Shown here piece by piece: positions 25,464 to 33,846 of a stretch of DNA of 64,000 nucleotides. The stretch lies in assembly GCF_015209965.1 (NCBI RefSeq), contig NZ_MU158692.1, positions 169,311-233,310 on the forward strand, in the 5' to 3' direction. The notes under the pieces are model-generated. The model did not search any database, was not told where the DNA came from, and worked only from the letters and a program-made list of their open reading frames with translations. Made by a program: the position numbers and the translations under genes. How positions within the stretch are numbered: position 1 is the stretch's first letter; each line of letters starts with the position of its first letter. This DNA is from Sphingobacterium pedocola (GTDB taxonomy: Bacteria > Bacteroidota > Bacteroidia > Sphingobacteriales > Sphingobacteriaceae).

Positions 25464-26438
25464 ATGAGTAAAATAAAAAACATAGCAGTTTTAACATCAG
25501 GAGGAGATGCACCGGGCATGAATGCGGGCATCCGTGCTGTGGTGAGAACAGGCATATATCACGGATTAAACGTTTTTGGAATAAAAAGAGGATATGATGG
25601 GTTGGTAAATGGAGAAATAATCGCCATGGATGCAAAATCTGTGGCCAATATCATCCAACGCGGTGGTACTGTTTTGAAAACAGCTAGAAGCGAAGAATTT
25701 AGAACTTACGAAGGACGTAAACAAGCATATGAAAACATAAAAACACTGAATATCGACGCCCTTGTGGTAATAGGTGGCGATGGTACTTTTACAGGCGCGT
25801 CTAAGTTCATTGAAGAATTTGATATTCCGATAATAGGTATGCCTGGTACGATCGATAATGATCTAGCGGGTACAGACTTCACAATTGGTTACGATACCGC
25901 GATCAATACTGTTGTCGATGCCGTAGACAAAATTAGAGATACAGCAGAATCTCATGACCGTCTATTTGTCGTTGAAGTGATGGGCCGTGACTCGGGATTA
26001 ATTGCCTTACGGTCAGGCATTAGCACAGGAGCAGAAGCCGTTCTTATTCCAGAACTGGAAGTAGATTATGATGCAATTATGAAGCGTCTTGACAAATCAC
26101 GCAAAAACAAATCTTCGCGCATCATCATCGTAGCGGAAGGAGATAAAGAAGGAGGATTAGTCGTAGCAGAAAAAATCAAATCAAACTTCCCGCACTACGA
26201 CGTAAGGGTGTCGATATTAGGGCACATCCAGCGTGGGGGCAAACCGACCTGTATGGACCGCGTATTGGCAAGCCGTCTAGGTGTTGCGGCAGTAGAAGGG
26301 TTATTAGAAGGTAGACGCGGCGAGATGGCTGGGCTAATATGTGGCAACGTACAGTTTACTCCTTTCAATAAAGCTATAAAACACATTAATAAAATAAATA
26401 CAAACCTCACACGAATAGTGGAGATTTTATCGCTATAA
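25464..26438 (+). CDS. pfkA: ATP-dependent 6-phosphofructokinase
   Basis: Phosphorylates fructose 6-phosphate, the committed step of glycolysis. The 324 residues show LTSGGDAPGMNAGIRA, the ATP loop GGDGTFTGA, the catalytic GTIDNDLAGTD with its aspartate, and EVMGRDSGLIAL. Length is that of the bacterial PfkA group. An in-frame ATG at 25434 would add ten residues encoded by the intergenic repeat and its promoter, so 25464 is chosen. The leader would be extremely short. A strong terminator follows. Confidence 0.95.
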   Translation: MSKIKNIAVLTSGGDAPGMNAGIRAVVRTGIYHGLNVFGIKRGYDGLVNGEIIAMDAKSVANIIQRGGTVLKTARSEEFRTYEGRKQAYENIKTLNIDALVVIGGDGTFTGASKFIEEFDIPIIGMPGTIDNDLAGTDFTIGYDTAINTVVDAVDKIRDTAESHDRLFVVEVMGRDSGLIALRSGISTGAEAVLIPELEVDYDAIMKRLDKSRKNKSSRIIIVAEGDKEGGLVVAEKIKSNFPHYDVRVSILGHIQRGGKPTCMDRVLASRLGVAAVEGLLEGRRGEMAGLICGNVQFTPFNKAIKHINKINTNLTRIVEILSL

Positions 26439-26445
26439 GAAAGTG

Positions 26446-26473
26446 AAAGGGCTTTAAAAACTTAAAGCCCTTT
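26446..26473. terminator. Bidirectional terminator between pfkA and the TlpA-like gene
   Basis: Twelve-pair stem (AAAGGGCTTTAA / TTAAAGCCCTTT) with a four-base loop, lying between convergent stops. The downstream T content on the plus strand is modest (CTTATAT). Confidence 0.75.
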
Positions 26474-26488
26474 CTTATATATCGAGAA

Positions 26489-27613
26489 TTAATTTAGCAA
26501 ATCCGCCAGCTTTTCATCTAAAGCTGCTCCTCGCAAATTGGAAGCGACAATCTTTCCTTCTTGGTCCAATAGATAGTTTTGAGGGATCCCACGAATGGAA
26601 TACAATTTCACCACATCAGATTGCCAACCTAAAAGATCCGATACATGTGACCACTGCTGTAATTCATCGTCTGCAATAGCTTTTACCCAAGCGTCTTTTT
26701 TACCCGGATTATCCAAGGACACACCCAAGATTGTAAATCCTTTATCTTTATATTTATTATAAGCAGCCACTACAAACGGGTTTTCATGTCTACATGGCCC
26801 GCACCAACTCGCCCAAAAATCGACTAGGACATATTTTCCCCGCAGGGATGAAAGAGACAAATCATTCCCGCTGGTATCAGGCAATGTAAAGTCTGGAGCC
26901 GTTGCCCCTACTGCTAATTTACGCATCCCTTCTATCTTTTCTGTGATTGATTTGCCTTTAGCTGAGTTTTTAAGATCAGTAGATAAATTTTGAAATGCAG
27001 GTTCGAAGCTTGCGATAGTTTCAGGGGTAAGCATCTCATCTACTAGGTTTAACGAGATATAACTTTTAGGGTTATTCTTTATAAACTGTTCGTTTAATGA
27101 CGTCTGCAATTTATAAAGTTCTCCTGCCCGGCCTTGTAATTCCGCAATGTATGCTTCATCTTCCTTTTTCTCCGGCGAAGCAGCTGCATATTCAGCGTTA
27201 AGCGCTTTGAAACCTCCTTCAACCTGCTTCAGTTGCTCTTTATAAACCGTCATCTCTTCGTTAAGAGCGTTTCCTGAAATCGTAGCATCTTTTAGACCTG
27301 TCCCTGCTACGTTAACAACACCTTTAGAAAGGTACAACGAATTAACATCGGGATTTTGTAACTCGCGAAGCGGAAGTCCGTCTGGAGAAAGAATCAGGTA
27401 GGCCTGTGTAGGTTCTTCTACCGTTCCATTAAATTTAAACTCACCATTCGTGATAGCTGCAGAATCTACTAACCGTTGACCCTTATCAGCATATTGCATA
27501 TATATCTTAGCAGGTGAATTAAAAGATCCTATTTTGCCTTTTATCGTATAGTCCTCCTGAGCAAATAATAGAGACGGTACTAAAGCCGCTCCTAATAAAA
27601 TTAAATTCTTCAT
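26489..27613 (-). CDS. TlpA-like thiol:disulfide oxidoreductase with DUF4369
   Basis: A 374-residue exported protein. The signal peptide MKNLILLGAALVPSLLFAQ is followed by a DUF4369 beta domain (YTIKGKIGSF...), a helical middle (about residues 125-215), and a C-terminal thioredoxin domain with WASWCGPC, DFTLPDTSG and the cis-proline region GIPQNYLL. Such proteins reduce periplasmic disulfides, for example during cytochrome c maturation. The start at 27613 is fixed by the signal peptide; the frame is open further only because of the Gly-rich gene upstream. Two DsbD-type genes lie nearby. Confidence 0.88.
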   Translation of the reverse strand: MKNLILLGAALVPSLLFAQEDYTIKGKIGSFNSPAKIYMQYADKGQRLVDSAAITNGEFKFNGTVEEPTQAYLILSPDGLPLRELQNPDVNSLYLSKGVVNVAGTGLKDATISGNALNEEMTVYKEQLKQVEGGFKALNAEYAAASPEKKEDEAYIAELQGRAGELYKLQTSLNEQFIKNNPKSYISLNLVDEMLTPETIASFEPAFQNLSTDLKNSAKGKSITEKIEGMRKLAVGATAPDFTLPDTSGNDLSLSSLRGKYVLVDFWASWCGPCRHENPFVVAAYNKYKDKGFTILGVSLDNPGKKDAWVKAIADDELQQWSHVSDLLGWQSDVVKLYSIRGIPQNYLLDQEGKIVASNLRGAALDEKLADLLN

Positions 27614-27647
27614 ATTATTAAACTGTAATTTTTCACTATTTATTGTG

Positions 27648-28448
27648 TTACCATCGGCCACTTGCTCCACCGCCGCCGAAGCCTCCGCCACCGAAACCAC
27701 CGAAACCACCACTTCCTCCGCCGAAACCTCCGCCTCCAAAGCCTCCTGAACCACTGGAGCGACCACCGCCACCCGCTAATCCATGCAATAAAGCCCACCA
27801 AAATAGATCGGAAGTTCCTTTACCATCCATCATGCGCCCGCCTTTATTCTTACCACCGCCGCCACCTCTAGAGATCAGTGCAATAACGACAACAACGATA
27901 ATAATAACAAACAGTCCGCCGCTACCCTTTCCCCGAGAATCCCCTTTTTCTTTAGAATCTGCCTTATATTCACCTTTGGTATATGCAATGATGGAACTCG
28001 TTGCCGAATTTAAACCGTCGTAGTATGCGTTGCGACGAAAATTTGGCTTAATATCATTTTCAATGATTCGGAAGGCAATGGCATCAGGCACAGCACCCTC
28101 AATACCATATCCTGTCTGAATGGTAACAGCCCGATCCCCGAGAGCTGCTAAAACCATAACGCCATTATCATACTTTGATTGTCCTACACCCCATTTTTGA
28201 GCTAGTCGTACAGCGTAATCTGCTATATCATACCCGTTAGTAGAGTTTATTAAAACAACGGCGATCTGAATAGACGTACTATCTTCAAAGGCGAGGAGCT
28301 TTCGTTCTAAATCATTTACCTCACTGCTACTTAATGTATTGGTGAAATCGCTTACCAATTTACTCGGCGCGGGCGGTAAATCCTGACCAAATAAAGGAGT
28401 AAGATTTAATCCGATAAAAAGTAGTACAGCAACAGTCGCCTTTTTCAT
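27648..28448 (-). CDS. TPM domain protein with glycine-rich tail
   Basis: A 266-residue YgcG-type protein. A signal peptide (to about FGQ) is followed by the TPM domain (VSDFTNTLSSSEVNDLERKL, then WGVGQSKYDNGVMVL and IQTGYGIEGAVPD), a membrane helix (LFVIIIVVVVIALIS), and a long Gly-rich tail ending GASGRW. TPM proteins are thought to sit on the periplasmic face, and in some bacteria and plants they assist photosystem or envelope maintenance. It lies third in a lemA-TPM-TPM run, four bases after the preceding gene. Confidence 0.87.
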   Translation of the reverse strand: MKKATVAVLLFIGLNLTPLFGQDLPPAPSKLVSDFTNTLSSSEVNDLERKLLAFEDSTSIQIAVVLINSTNGYDIADYAVRLAQKWGVGQSKYDNGVMVLAALGDRAVTIQTGYGIEGAVPDAIAFRIIENDIKPNFRRNAYYDGLNSATSSIIAYTKGEYKADSKEKGDSRGKGSGGLFVIIIVVVVIALISRGGGGGKNKGGRMMDGKGTSDLFWWALLHGLAGGGGRSSGSGGFGGGGFGGGSGGFGGFGGGGFGGGGASGRW

Positions 28449-28452
28449 GCAA

Positions 28453-28887
28453 TTAGTGCTTTCCAAAATATATGTCGTTAGGAAGTTCGTTAATGTCATC
28501 TTCTTTTCGAGGAAAAAAATGCTGTAGTTGATCTCCAGCTTCGTGAATACCTTCAATCAGGCCATTTACATAATCTCCATTTCGAAAAAAAGAAATCATT
28601 TTCTCCTTGGTACTTTCCCAAAACTCATGTTGGACATGTTGATCAATCCCTGCATCACCTATGATCGCAAATTGATGATCCGCTACCGCGAGATAAATCA
28701 ACACGCCATTCCGAAGTACGGTGTTATGCATTTCCAATTCCTCAAAATACTGTTTTGACTTGGTAATAGGATCCACATCACCTACAGTATTCTCTACCAC
28801 TACCCGGATTTCGCCTGATGTTTTGTTTTCTGCCAAACTAATGGCGTGAACTATTTTTTCCTGTTCCTCTGCGCTTAATACTGCCAT
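28453..28887 (-). CDS. TPM domain protein, soluble
   Basis: A 144-residue TPM domain (PF04536-type) without signal peptide or membrane helix: SLAENKTSGEIRVVVEN, NGVLIYLAVADHQFAIIGD, then FRNGDYVNGLIEGI. It pairs with the larger TPM protein downstream and LemA upstream. This three-gene arrangement is common in Bacteroidota, and its molecular role is not established. Confidence 0.87.
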   Translation of the reverse strand: MAVLSAEEQEKIVHAISLAENKTSGEIRVVVENTVGDVDPITKSKQYFEELEMHNTVLRNGVLIYLAVADHQFAIIGDAGIDQHVQHEFWESTKEKMISFFRNGDYVNGLIEGIHEAGDQLQHFFPRKEDDINELPNDIYFGKH

Positions 28888-28940
28888 TTTTAATCTTTGA
28901 TTCGCCCTTCTTCCTATCCCTATAAAATGCTTTCTATCTT

Positions 28941-29519
28941 CTAAAATGAAACTGTCGGTGCTTTATCAGCTCCTTCCGTCGCTGCAAATGTCCCCTTGGC
29001 CTTAAAACCAAAAATACCAGCCATGATATTATTCGGAAAACTTCTAACCGTTGTATTATAATCCTGAACTGCTTCATTGTAAGCTCTACGTTCTACCGAA
29101 ATACGATTTTCAGTGCCCTCCAGCTGTGCCTGCAATTCCTGAAAATTCGAATTAGCTTTCAGATCAGGATATGCTTCTACACTCACCAATAAGCGACCAA
29201 TGGATTGAGAGAGTGCATCCTGCGTTTGTTGATAATTCGCAATCGCCTCTTCCGATAAATTAGACGGATCAACTGTCACCGAAGTAGCTTTAGCACGTGC
29301 CTCTACGACTGCTGTTAGCGTATTTTCTTCATGTTCAGCAGCGCCTTTTACCGTGGCCACCAAATTCGGAATCAAATCTGCACGACGTTGGTATGCATTT
29401 TCAACCTGAGCCCATTTTCCTTTTACATTTTCATCTTTTGAAACCATTGTGTTGTAACCACAAGAACTAAAAGAAAGGGCTGTAAACACTCCCGCTAAAG
29501 CGACTAATAATCTTTTCAT
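28941..29519 (-). CDS. lemA: LemA family lipoprotein
   Basis: A 192-residue protein with a lipoprotein signal (LSFSSCG, cysteine near residue 20) and the LemA helical domain: VKGKWAQVENAYQRRADLIPNLV, HEENTLTAVVEARAKA, AYPDLKANSNFQELQ and NISVERRAYNEAVQDYN-type segments. LemA proteins form an elongated helical bundle; the cellular function is unclear. It is first in the lemA-TPM-TPM minus-strand operon. Confidence 0.92.
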   Translation of the reverse strand: MKRLLVALAGVFTALSFSSCGYNTMVSKDENVKGKWAQVENAYQRRADLIPNLVATVKGAAEHEENTLTAVVEARAKATSVTVDPSNLSEEAIANYQQTQDALSQSIGRLLVSVEAYPDLKANSNFQELQAQLEGTENRISVERRAYNEAVQDYNTTVRSFPNNIMAGIFGFKAKGTFAATEGADKAPTVSF

Positions 29520-29616
29520 GTCTAATTTTTCAAACTATATTTGCCTAAAAATACAAATAAAAGTTAAGACAATGCAAATGCTAAAGACTGTTTATTCTAA
29601 ATTTTAACTTAATTAT

Positions 29617-29624
29617 TACCTTTG
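29617..29624 (+). promoter_or_regulatory. -7 element of the FAD oxidoreductase gene
   Basis: TACCTTTG, 32 bases ahead of the ATG at 29657. Confidence 0.45.
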
Positions 29625-29656
29625 TATGTTCTGGGATAAATCCCCAGCAGCTACTC

Positions 29657-31198
29657 ATGCAAAAAGAAATAGAATTAGCAATCGTTCCTAATTTCATCAA
29701 CGATGAAACCCATATTATAGAACTAGGAGCTCAAAAATTAAAACTCGACAAAAAGCAAATCAAAGGCATTCACATCCGCAAAAGATCCATCGATGCGAGG
29801 AGCCGCCAAGTTTTCTACCGCATACGTGTCGTTTTTTTTATTGATGAAGAGGTGACCGTGGATGTATTCAGAAGTAACGTTAAAAATGTCAAAGATGCCA
29901 CTCCCGTTATTATCATTGGAGCAGGCCCGGCAGGACTTTTTGCGGCATACCGTTGCATAGAACGGGGATTAAAACCTATTCTAATCGAGCGCGGAAAACC
30001 CGTGCAAGAGCGTCGAAGAGATTTGGCAACAATAAATCGAGAGGGCTTGGTAAATCCAGAATCCAATTATTGTTTCGGTGAAGGTGGCGCCGGAACCTAT
30101 TCAGACGGCAAACTATACACACGCTCAAATAAACGTGGTGATGTACATAAAGTGCTGTCCATATTCGTCGAACATGGAGCTACACCAGATATACTAGTCG
30201 ACGCCCGCCCTCATATCGGCACAAATAAATTGCCCCACATTATTGAAGGTATGCGCTTACTTATACTCGAAATGGGCGGTGAAATACACTTCGATACGAA
30301 GGTAGTTGATATTAATGAAGCTTTTGGCAATGTACAAGGTGTAAAAACAAATAGGGGAGAAACCGTAAATGCCGAGCATGTAATCGTGGCCACTGGACAT
30401 TCTGCAAGAGACATATTTGAGCTATTCCGTCAAAAAAATTGGTTACTAGAAGCAAAGTCTTTTGCCTTAGGTGTGCGCATTGAGCATCCCCAAGAAATCA
30501 TTGACAACGCGCAATACCATTGCACTATACGCCATGAAAATCTCCCTCCTGCTTACTACAGCTTAGTAGAACAGGTAAACGACAGGGGAGTATTTTCTTT
30601 TTGTATGTGTCCCGGTGGAATTATCGCCCCCTGTGCAACAAACGATGGTGAGATCGTCGTAAATGGATGGTCCCCTTCCAAACGTAACAATCCACATGCT
30701 AACTCGGGAACAGTCATCCAAATCAATATAGACGACATCCCTAACGCCACCAATAACCCGCTTGCTTTATTGGAGTTTCAGCAGCAAATAGAACAAAAAG
30801 CTTTTCAACTCGGAGGAGGTAAGTTAGTCGCTCCAGGACAACGGATGGTAGATTTTGTAGAAAATAGGGTCTCTAATAATTTGCCAACCAATTCCTATAA
30901 GCCAGGTACCCGATCAGCTGATTTAAAAGAAGCGTTCCCGAACTTCGTGCATAGTGCCTTAAGAGGAGCCTTACCCATTTTCGGCAAGAAGATGCGTGGC
31001 TATTATACAAATGAAGCTATCTTAGTAGGTGTTGAATCCCGCACGTCTTCGCCTGTTCGTATTCCCCGAGATAAAGACACACTACAACATCCACAAGTCC
31101 GCGGCTTATACCCGTGTGCAGAAGGTGCAGGATATGCCGGAGGCATTGTTTCCGCGGCTATTGATGGCATCAACTGTGTAGATGCTATACAACTTTAA
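29657..31198 (+). CDS. FAD-dependent oxidoreductase (COG2509 type)
   Basis: A 513-residue flavoprotein of uncharacterised function. After an N-terminal domain of about 80 residues comes the FAD-binding motif VIIIGAGPAGLFAA (GAGPAG at 88-93), then NYCFGEGGAGTYSDGKLYTR, which is diagnostic of this family, ATGHSARDIFEL, and a C-terminal FAD-binding block PCAEGAGYAGGIVSAA. It is widespread in Bacteroidota. It stands alone, with its own TACCTTTG promoter and a large palindrome after it. Confidence 0.9.
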   Translation: MQKEIELAIVPNFINDETHIIELGAQKLKLDKKQIKGIHIRKRSIDARSRQVFYRIRVVFFIDEEVTVDVFRSNVKNVKDATPVIIIGAGPAGLFAAYRCIERGLKPILIERGKPVQERRRDLATINREGLVNPESNYCFGEGGAGTYSDGKLYTRSNKRGDVHKVLSIFVEHGATPDILVDARPHIGTNKLPHIIEGMRLLILEMGGEIHFDTKVVDINEAFGNVQGVKTNRGETVNAEHVIVATGHSARDIFELFRQKNWLLEAKSFALGVRIEHPQEIIDNAQYHCTIRHENLPPAYYSLVEQVNDRGVFSFCMCPGGIIAPCATNDGEIVVNGWSPSKRNNPHANSGTVIQINIDDIPNATNNPLALLEFQQQIEQKAFQLGGGKLVAPGQRMVDFVENRVSNNLPTNSYKPGTRSADLKEAFPNFVHSALRGALPIFGKKMRGYYTNEAILVGVESRTSSPVRIPRDKDTLQHPQVRGLYPCAEGAGYAGGIVSAAIDGINCVDAIQL

Positions 31199-31259
31199 TC
31201 ACCCGTTATCTCTTCTATTCAAAACCTAATAAAAAGGGCATCATCTTATCCATTTATAA

Positions 31260-31334
31260 GGTGTTTACAAGGTAATGACAGGGGGTTTACAGGGGGTTAT
31301 AGGGGTAAACCCTATTAATACCCCTGTAAACACC
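31260..31334. repeat. Nested 75-bp palindrome with GTTTAC/GTAAAC arms
   Basis: Outer arms GGTGTTTACA (31260-31269) and TGTAAACACC (31325-31334) and inner arms GGGTTTAC (31283-31290) and GTAAACCC (31305-31312) share the same centre at about 31297. A GGGG-rich 11-base repeat fills the left half. It lies between the FAD gene and tRNA-Gly and is not a simple terminator. Confidence 0.7.
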
Positions 31335-31427
31335 ATACTATTTATATCTATATACCTAGTTAATAGAGAAGTTAGTTACTTATTGATCGGGAGAAGGAAT
31401 ATAGACCATCTAATTTTTAAAATACTA

Positions 31428-31458
31428 TTGACAGATAGCAAACGATATCGTAACTTTG
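31428..31458 (+). promoter_or_regulatory. Promoter of tRNA-Gly
   Basis: TTG at 31428-31430 and TAACTTTG at 31451-31458 are exactly 20 bases apart, and the element ends 11 bases before the tRNA. One of the clearest promoters in the window. Confidence 0.7.
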
Positions 31459-31469
31459 TAACGCAATCA

Positions 31470-31542
31470 GCGAAAGTAGCTCAGTTGGTAGAGCACAACC
31501 TTGCCAAGGTTGGGGTCGCGAGTTCGAATCTCGTCTTTCGCT
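31470..31542 (+). tRNA. tRNA-Gly(GCC)
   Basis: A 73-base cloverleaf: acceptor GCGAAAG pairs with CTTTCGC; D stem GCTC/GAGC; anticodon stem CAACC/GGTTG around loop TTGCCAA (anticodon GCC); T stem GCGAG/CTCGT with loop TTCGAAT. The discriminator is T and no CCA is encoded. It has its own promoter and terminator, so it is transcribed alone. Confidence 0.97.
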
Positions 31543-31552
31543 CATAAAATGC

Positions 31553-31581
31553 AAAAGCCTTCGAAAATTTCGAAGGCTTTT
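31553..31581 (+). terminator. Intrinsic terminator of tRNA-Gly
   Basis: Long perfect stem (AAAAGCCTTCGAAA / TTTCGAAGGCTTTT) ten bases after the tRNA, ending in a short T-run. Confidence 0.8.
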
Positions 31582-31607
31582 CTGTGAACTTTAGGTTTCA
31601 ACGATCC

Positions 31608-31640
31608 AAAAAAAAGCGCTTAAGTCTTCACTTAAACGCT
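31608..31640 (-). terminator. Intrinsic terminator of the suf operon
   Basis: On the minus strand, arms AGCGTTTAAGT and ACTTAAGCGCT (one mismatch, loop GAAG) are followed by a run of eight Ts. It lies about 20 bases after the sufD stop. Confidence 0.75.
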
Positions 31641-31661
31641 CTTCGCTAAAACTATATTAAA

Positions 31662-32969
31662 TTATTTTCTTTCCAATCCTTTTGCAACAAGGTCTTCGAC
31701 GTATTTACGTACTGCCTCATTAGAAAAACGGGAGGTGACATCAAATGCGAATGCATGAACCAATAAAATACGGGCGGATTCTTCACCGATACCACGGGCC
31801 CTTAAGTAGAACAATGCCTCATCGTCAAACTGCCCCATCGTACAACCATGTGAACATTTAACGTCATCTGCAAAAATCTCCAATTGTGGCTTAGTGTAAA
31901 CCGTCGATTTATCACCAATCAACATATTATTATTTTGCTGAAATGCATTTGTCTTTTGAGCATCTTCGCGCACAAAAATTTTACCGTTAAATACTGCAGT
32001 TGAGGAATCTTGAGGAATGTTTTTGTACCATTCATATGATTCGCAATGAGGTTTCAGATGATCCACAATCGTGTGGTTATCTGCAAACTGATTATCTGAC
32101 AACAAATTGATACCATATAAATGCGATTCCACATTTTCAGCATCTAATCGTACATTAATGTTATTACGTACGAACGAAACTCCTGGAAAAGTACAGTTAT
32201 AATTATTATACAAGCTGTATTGGTGTTGATACACTTCGGTATGGTTGATATAACTCCCGGTATCAGCGGCCAACTGCAGATAATAATGTTGCACTTTTGC
32301 ATTTTCCTCCAATACAATTTCAGTCACCTTATTATGTAGATTTTCTGCTGTACCGTCCAATGTAATGAAAGATTCGATAAACTCCACTTCTGCATTGGCC
32401 TCTATTACAAATAAATTACGCGTTTGGGAAAAGAATGACGTACCTCCAGTCGCAACGTGTACAATTTGAATGGGTTTAGATACCACTTTATTCTTTCCAA
32501 CGGACAGATAAATCCCAGATGTATATAAAGCGGTATTCAGAGCCACTAAAACATTGTCGGTTTTATCCGCATATTGTGCAAAATGTTTTTCAAATCCGTT
32601 CTCTTGAGCGGCATCTTCAATTGATCTTACTGTAACTCCAATTTCATCTTCCAAAGAAGAAAATGCCATCACATATTGACCATTGATCAACACGATACGG
32701 TGTGCATCCAAATTAGGAATATCAGCTTTACTAAAATCAATATCTGCGATATCTACATCTTCGTTCAATAAATATGTTTTATTGACAAGATTTTGAATGT
32801 TTGTATATTTCCAGTCTTCATTTTTTACAGTTGGGAAACCTTCTTTCTCAAAACGATCAAACGCTTCTTGACGTATTGCTTTAAGCGTTGTCGGTTCATT
32901 TGATGATTCCAATTCTTGGAAAGTTGACTTCAACTGTTGGAATAAAGAGTTTGCTACTAATGTACTCAT
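31662..32969 (-). CDS. sufD: Fe-S cluster assembly protein SufD
   Basis: Structural partner of SufB and SufC in the scaffold complex that assembles Fe-S clusters. The 435 residues contain KNEDWKYTNI, the beta-helix core, and the C-terminal SufD/SufB block DVKCSHGCTMGQFDDEALFYLRARGI. It is last of sufB-sufC-sufD. Two starts are possible: ATG 32969 (chosen, MSTLVANSL) and ATG 32993, eight residues longer. An intrinsic terminator follows. Confidence 0.92.
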   Translation of the reverse strand: MSTLVANSLFQQLKSTFQELESSNEPTTLKAIRQEAFDRFEKEGFPTVKNEDWKYTNIQNLVNKTYLLNEDVDIADIDFSKADIPNLDAHRIVLINGQYVMAFSSLEDEIGVTVRSIEDAAQENGFEKHFAQYADKTDNVLVALNTALYTSGIYLSVGKNKVVSKPIQIVHVATGGTSFFSQTRNLFVIEANAEVEFIESFITLDGTAENLHNKVTEIVLEENAKVQHYYLQLAADTGSYINHTEVYQHQYSLYNNYNCTFPGVSFVRNNINVRLDAENVESHLYGINLLSDNQFADNHTIVDHLKPHCESYEWYKNIPQDSSTAVFNGKIFVREDAQKTNAFQQNNNMLIGDKSTVYTKPQLEIFADDVKCSHGCTMGQFDDEALFYLRARGIGEESARILLVHAFAFDVTSRFSNEAVRKYVEDLVAKGLERK

Positions 32970-33020
32970 GTTATTTGTTATCAATCCGCTCATTACCTTA
33001 ATTAATTATCGTAAAACCGA

Positions 33021-33779
33021 TTAGGCATTTTGCGCATCTAATTCTTTTAACCAGTCGTATCCTTTTTCTTCTAATTCTAACGCTAATTCCTTCGTACCCG
33101 TTTTTACGATACGGCCATCGTGTAGCACATGTACGAAATCAGGAACAATATAATCCAATAGACGTTGATAATGTGTGATAACTACAAAAGCATTGTCTTT
33201 AGAACGCAATTCGTTTACGCCTTTCGCAACGATACGTAATGCATCAATATCCAATCCCGAATCTGTCTCGTCCAAAATTGATAACTTAGGATTTAACATC
33301 GCCAATTGAAATATTTCATTACGCTTTTTCTCTCCACCTGAAAAACCTTCGTTCAAAGAGCGATTAGCTAAATTTGCCGAGAACTCGACTAATTTTTGCC
33401 GCTCTTTTACCATTTGTAAGAATTCTTTCGCTTCCATCGGAGGAAGGCCTTTGTATTCACGAATATCATTTACTGCCGTTCTCAAGAAGTTGATGTTCGA
33501 GACGCCCGGAATCTCCACAGGATATTGGAATGCCAAAAACAAACCCTCCCGCGCACGATCTTCTGGAGAAAGATCCAATAAATCTACTCCATCCAATAAA
33601 GCTGTCCCGCCTGTCACTTCGTACGAGTCACGACCTGCTAAAACGTTGCCTAATGTACTTTTTCCAGCACCATTGGGGCCCATTATGGCATGAACTTCAC
33701 CAGCTTTAACTTCTAGATTTAGTCCTTTTAATATTTGTTTGTCTTCTACAGACGCGTATAAATTCTTAATTGATAACAT
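33021..33779 (-). CDS. sufC: Fe-S assembly ATPase SufC
   Basis: ABC-type ATPase of the SufBCD complex; it powers conformational change of the scaffold and is cytoplasmic, not a transporter. The 252 residues show Walker A GPNGAGKST (34-42), the signature LNEGFSGGEKKRNEI typical of SufC, and Walker B LSILDETDSGLDIDALR, where aspartate-glutamate are intact. Between sufB and sufD on the minus strand. Confidence 0.97.
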   Translation of the reverse strand: MLSIKNLYASVEDKQILKGLNLEVKAGEVHAIMGPNGAGKSTLGNVLAGRDSYEVTGGTALLDGVDLLDLSPEDRAREGLFLAFQYPVEIPGVSNINFLRTAVNDIREYKGLPPMEAKEFLQMVKERQKLVEFSANLANRSLNEGFSGGEKKRNEIFQLAMLNPKLSILDETDSGLDIDALRIVAKGVNELRSKDNAFVVITHYQRLLDYIVPDFVHVLHDGRIVKTGTKELALELEEKGYDWLKELDAQNA

Positions 33780-33846
33780 TTTTTTAGTATTGAGTATTGA
33801 GATAGGGATAAGAGACGCTTTCTCAATGTTTCATTCATTATTTTAA

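Noticed and set aside
27660..27780. GC-rich tandem CCGCC/GGCGG repeats
   Set aside because: They encode the glycine-rich tail of the TPM protein on the minus strand; the plus-strand proline-rich frames are shadows.
31275..31547. Plus-strand frame of 90 codons covering tRNA-Gly
   Set aside because: It runs through the palindrome, the tRNA promoter and the tRNA itself, and its composition is not protein-like.
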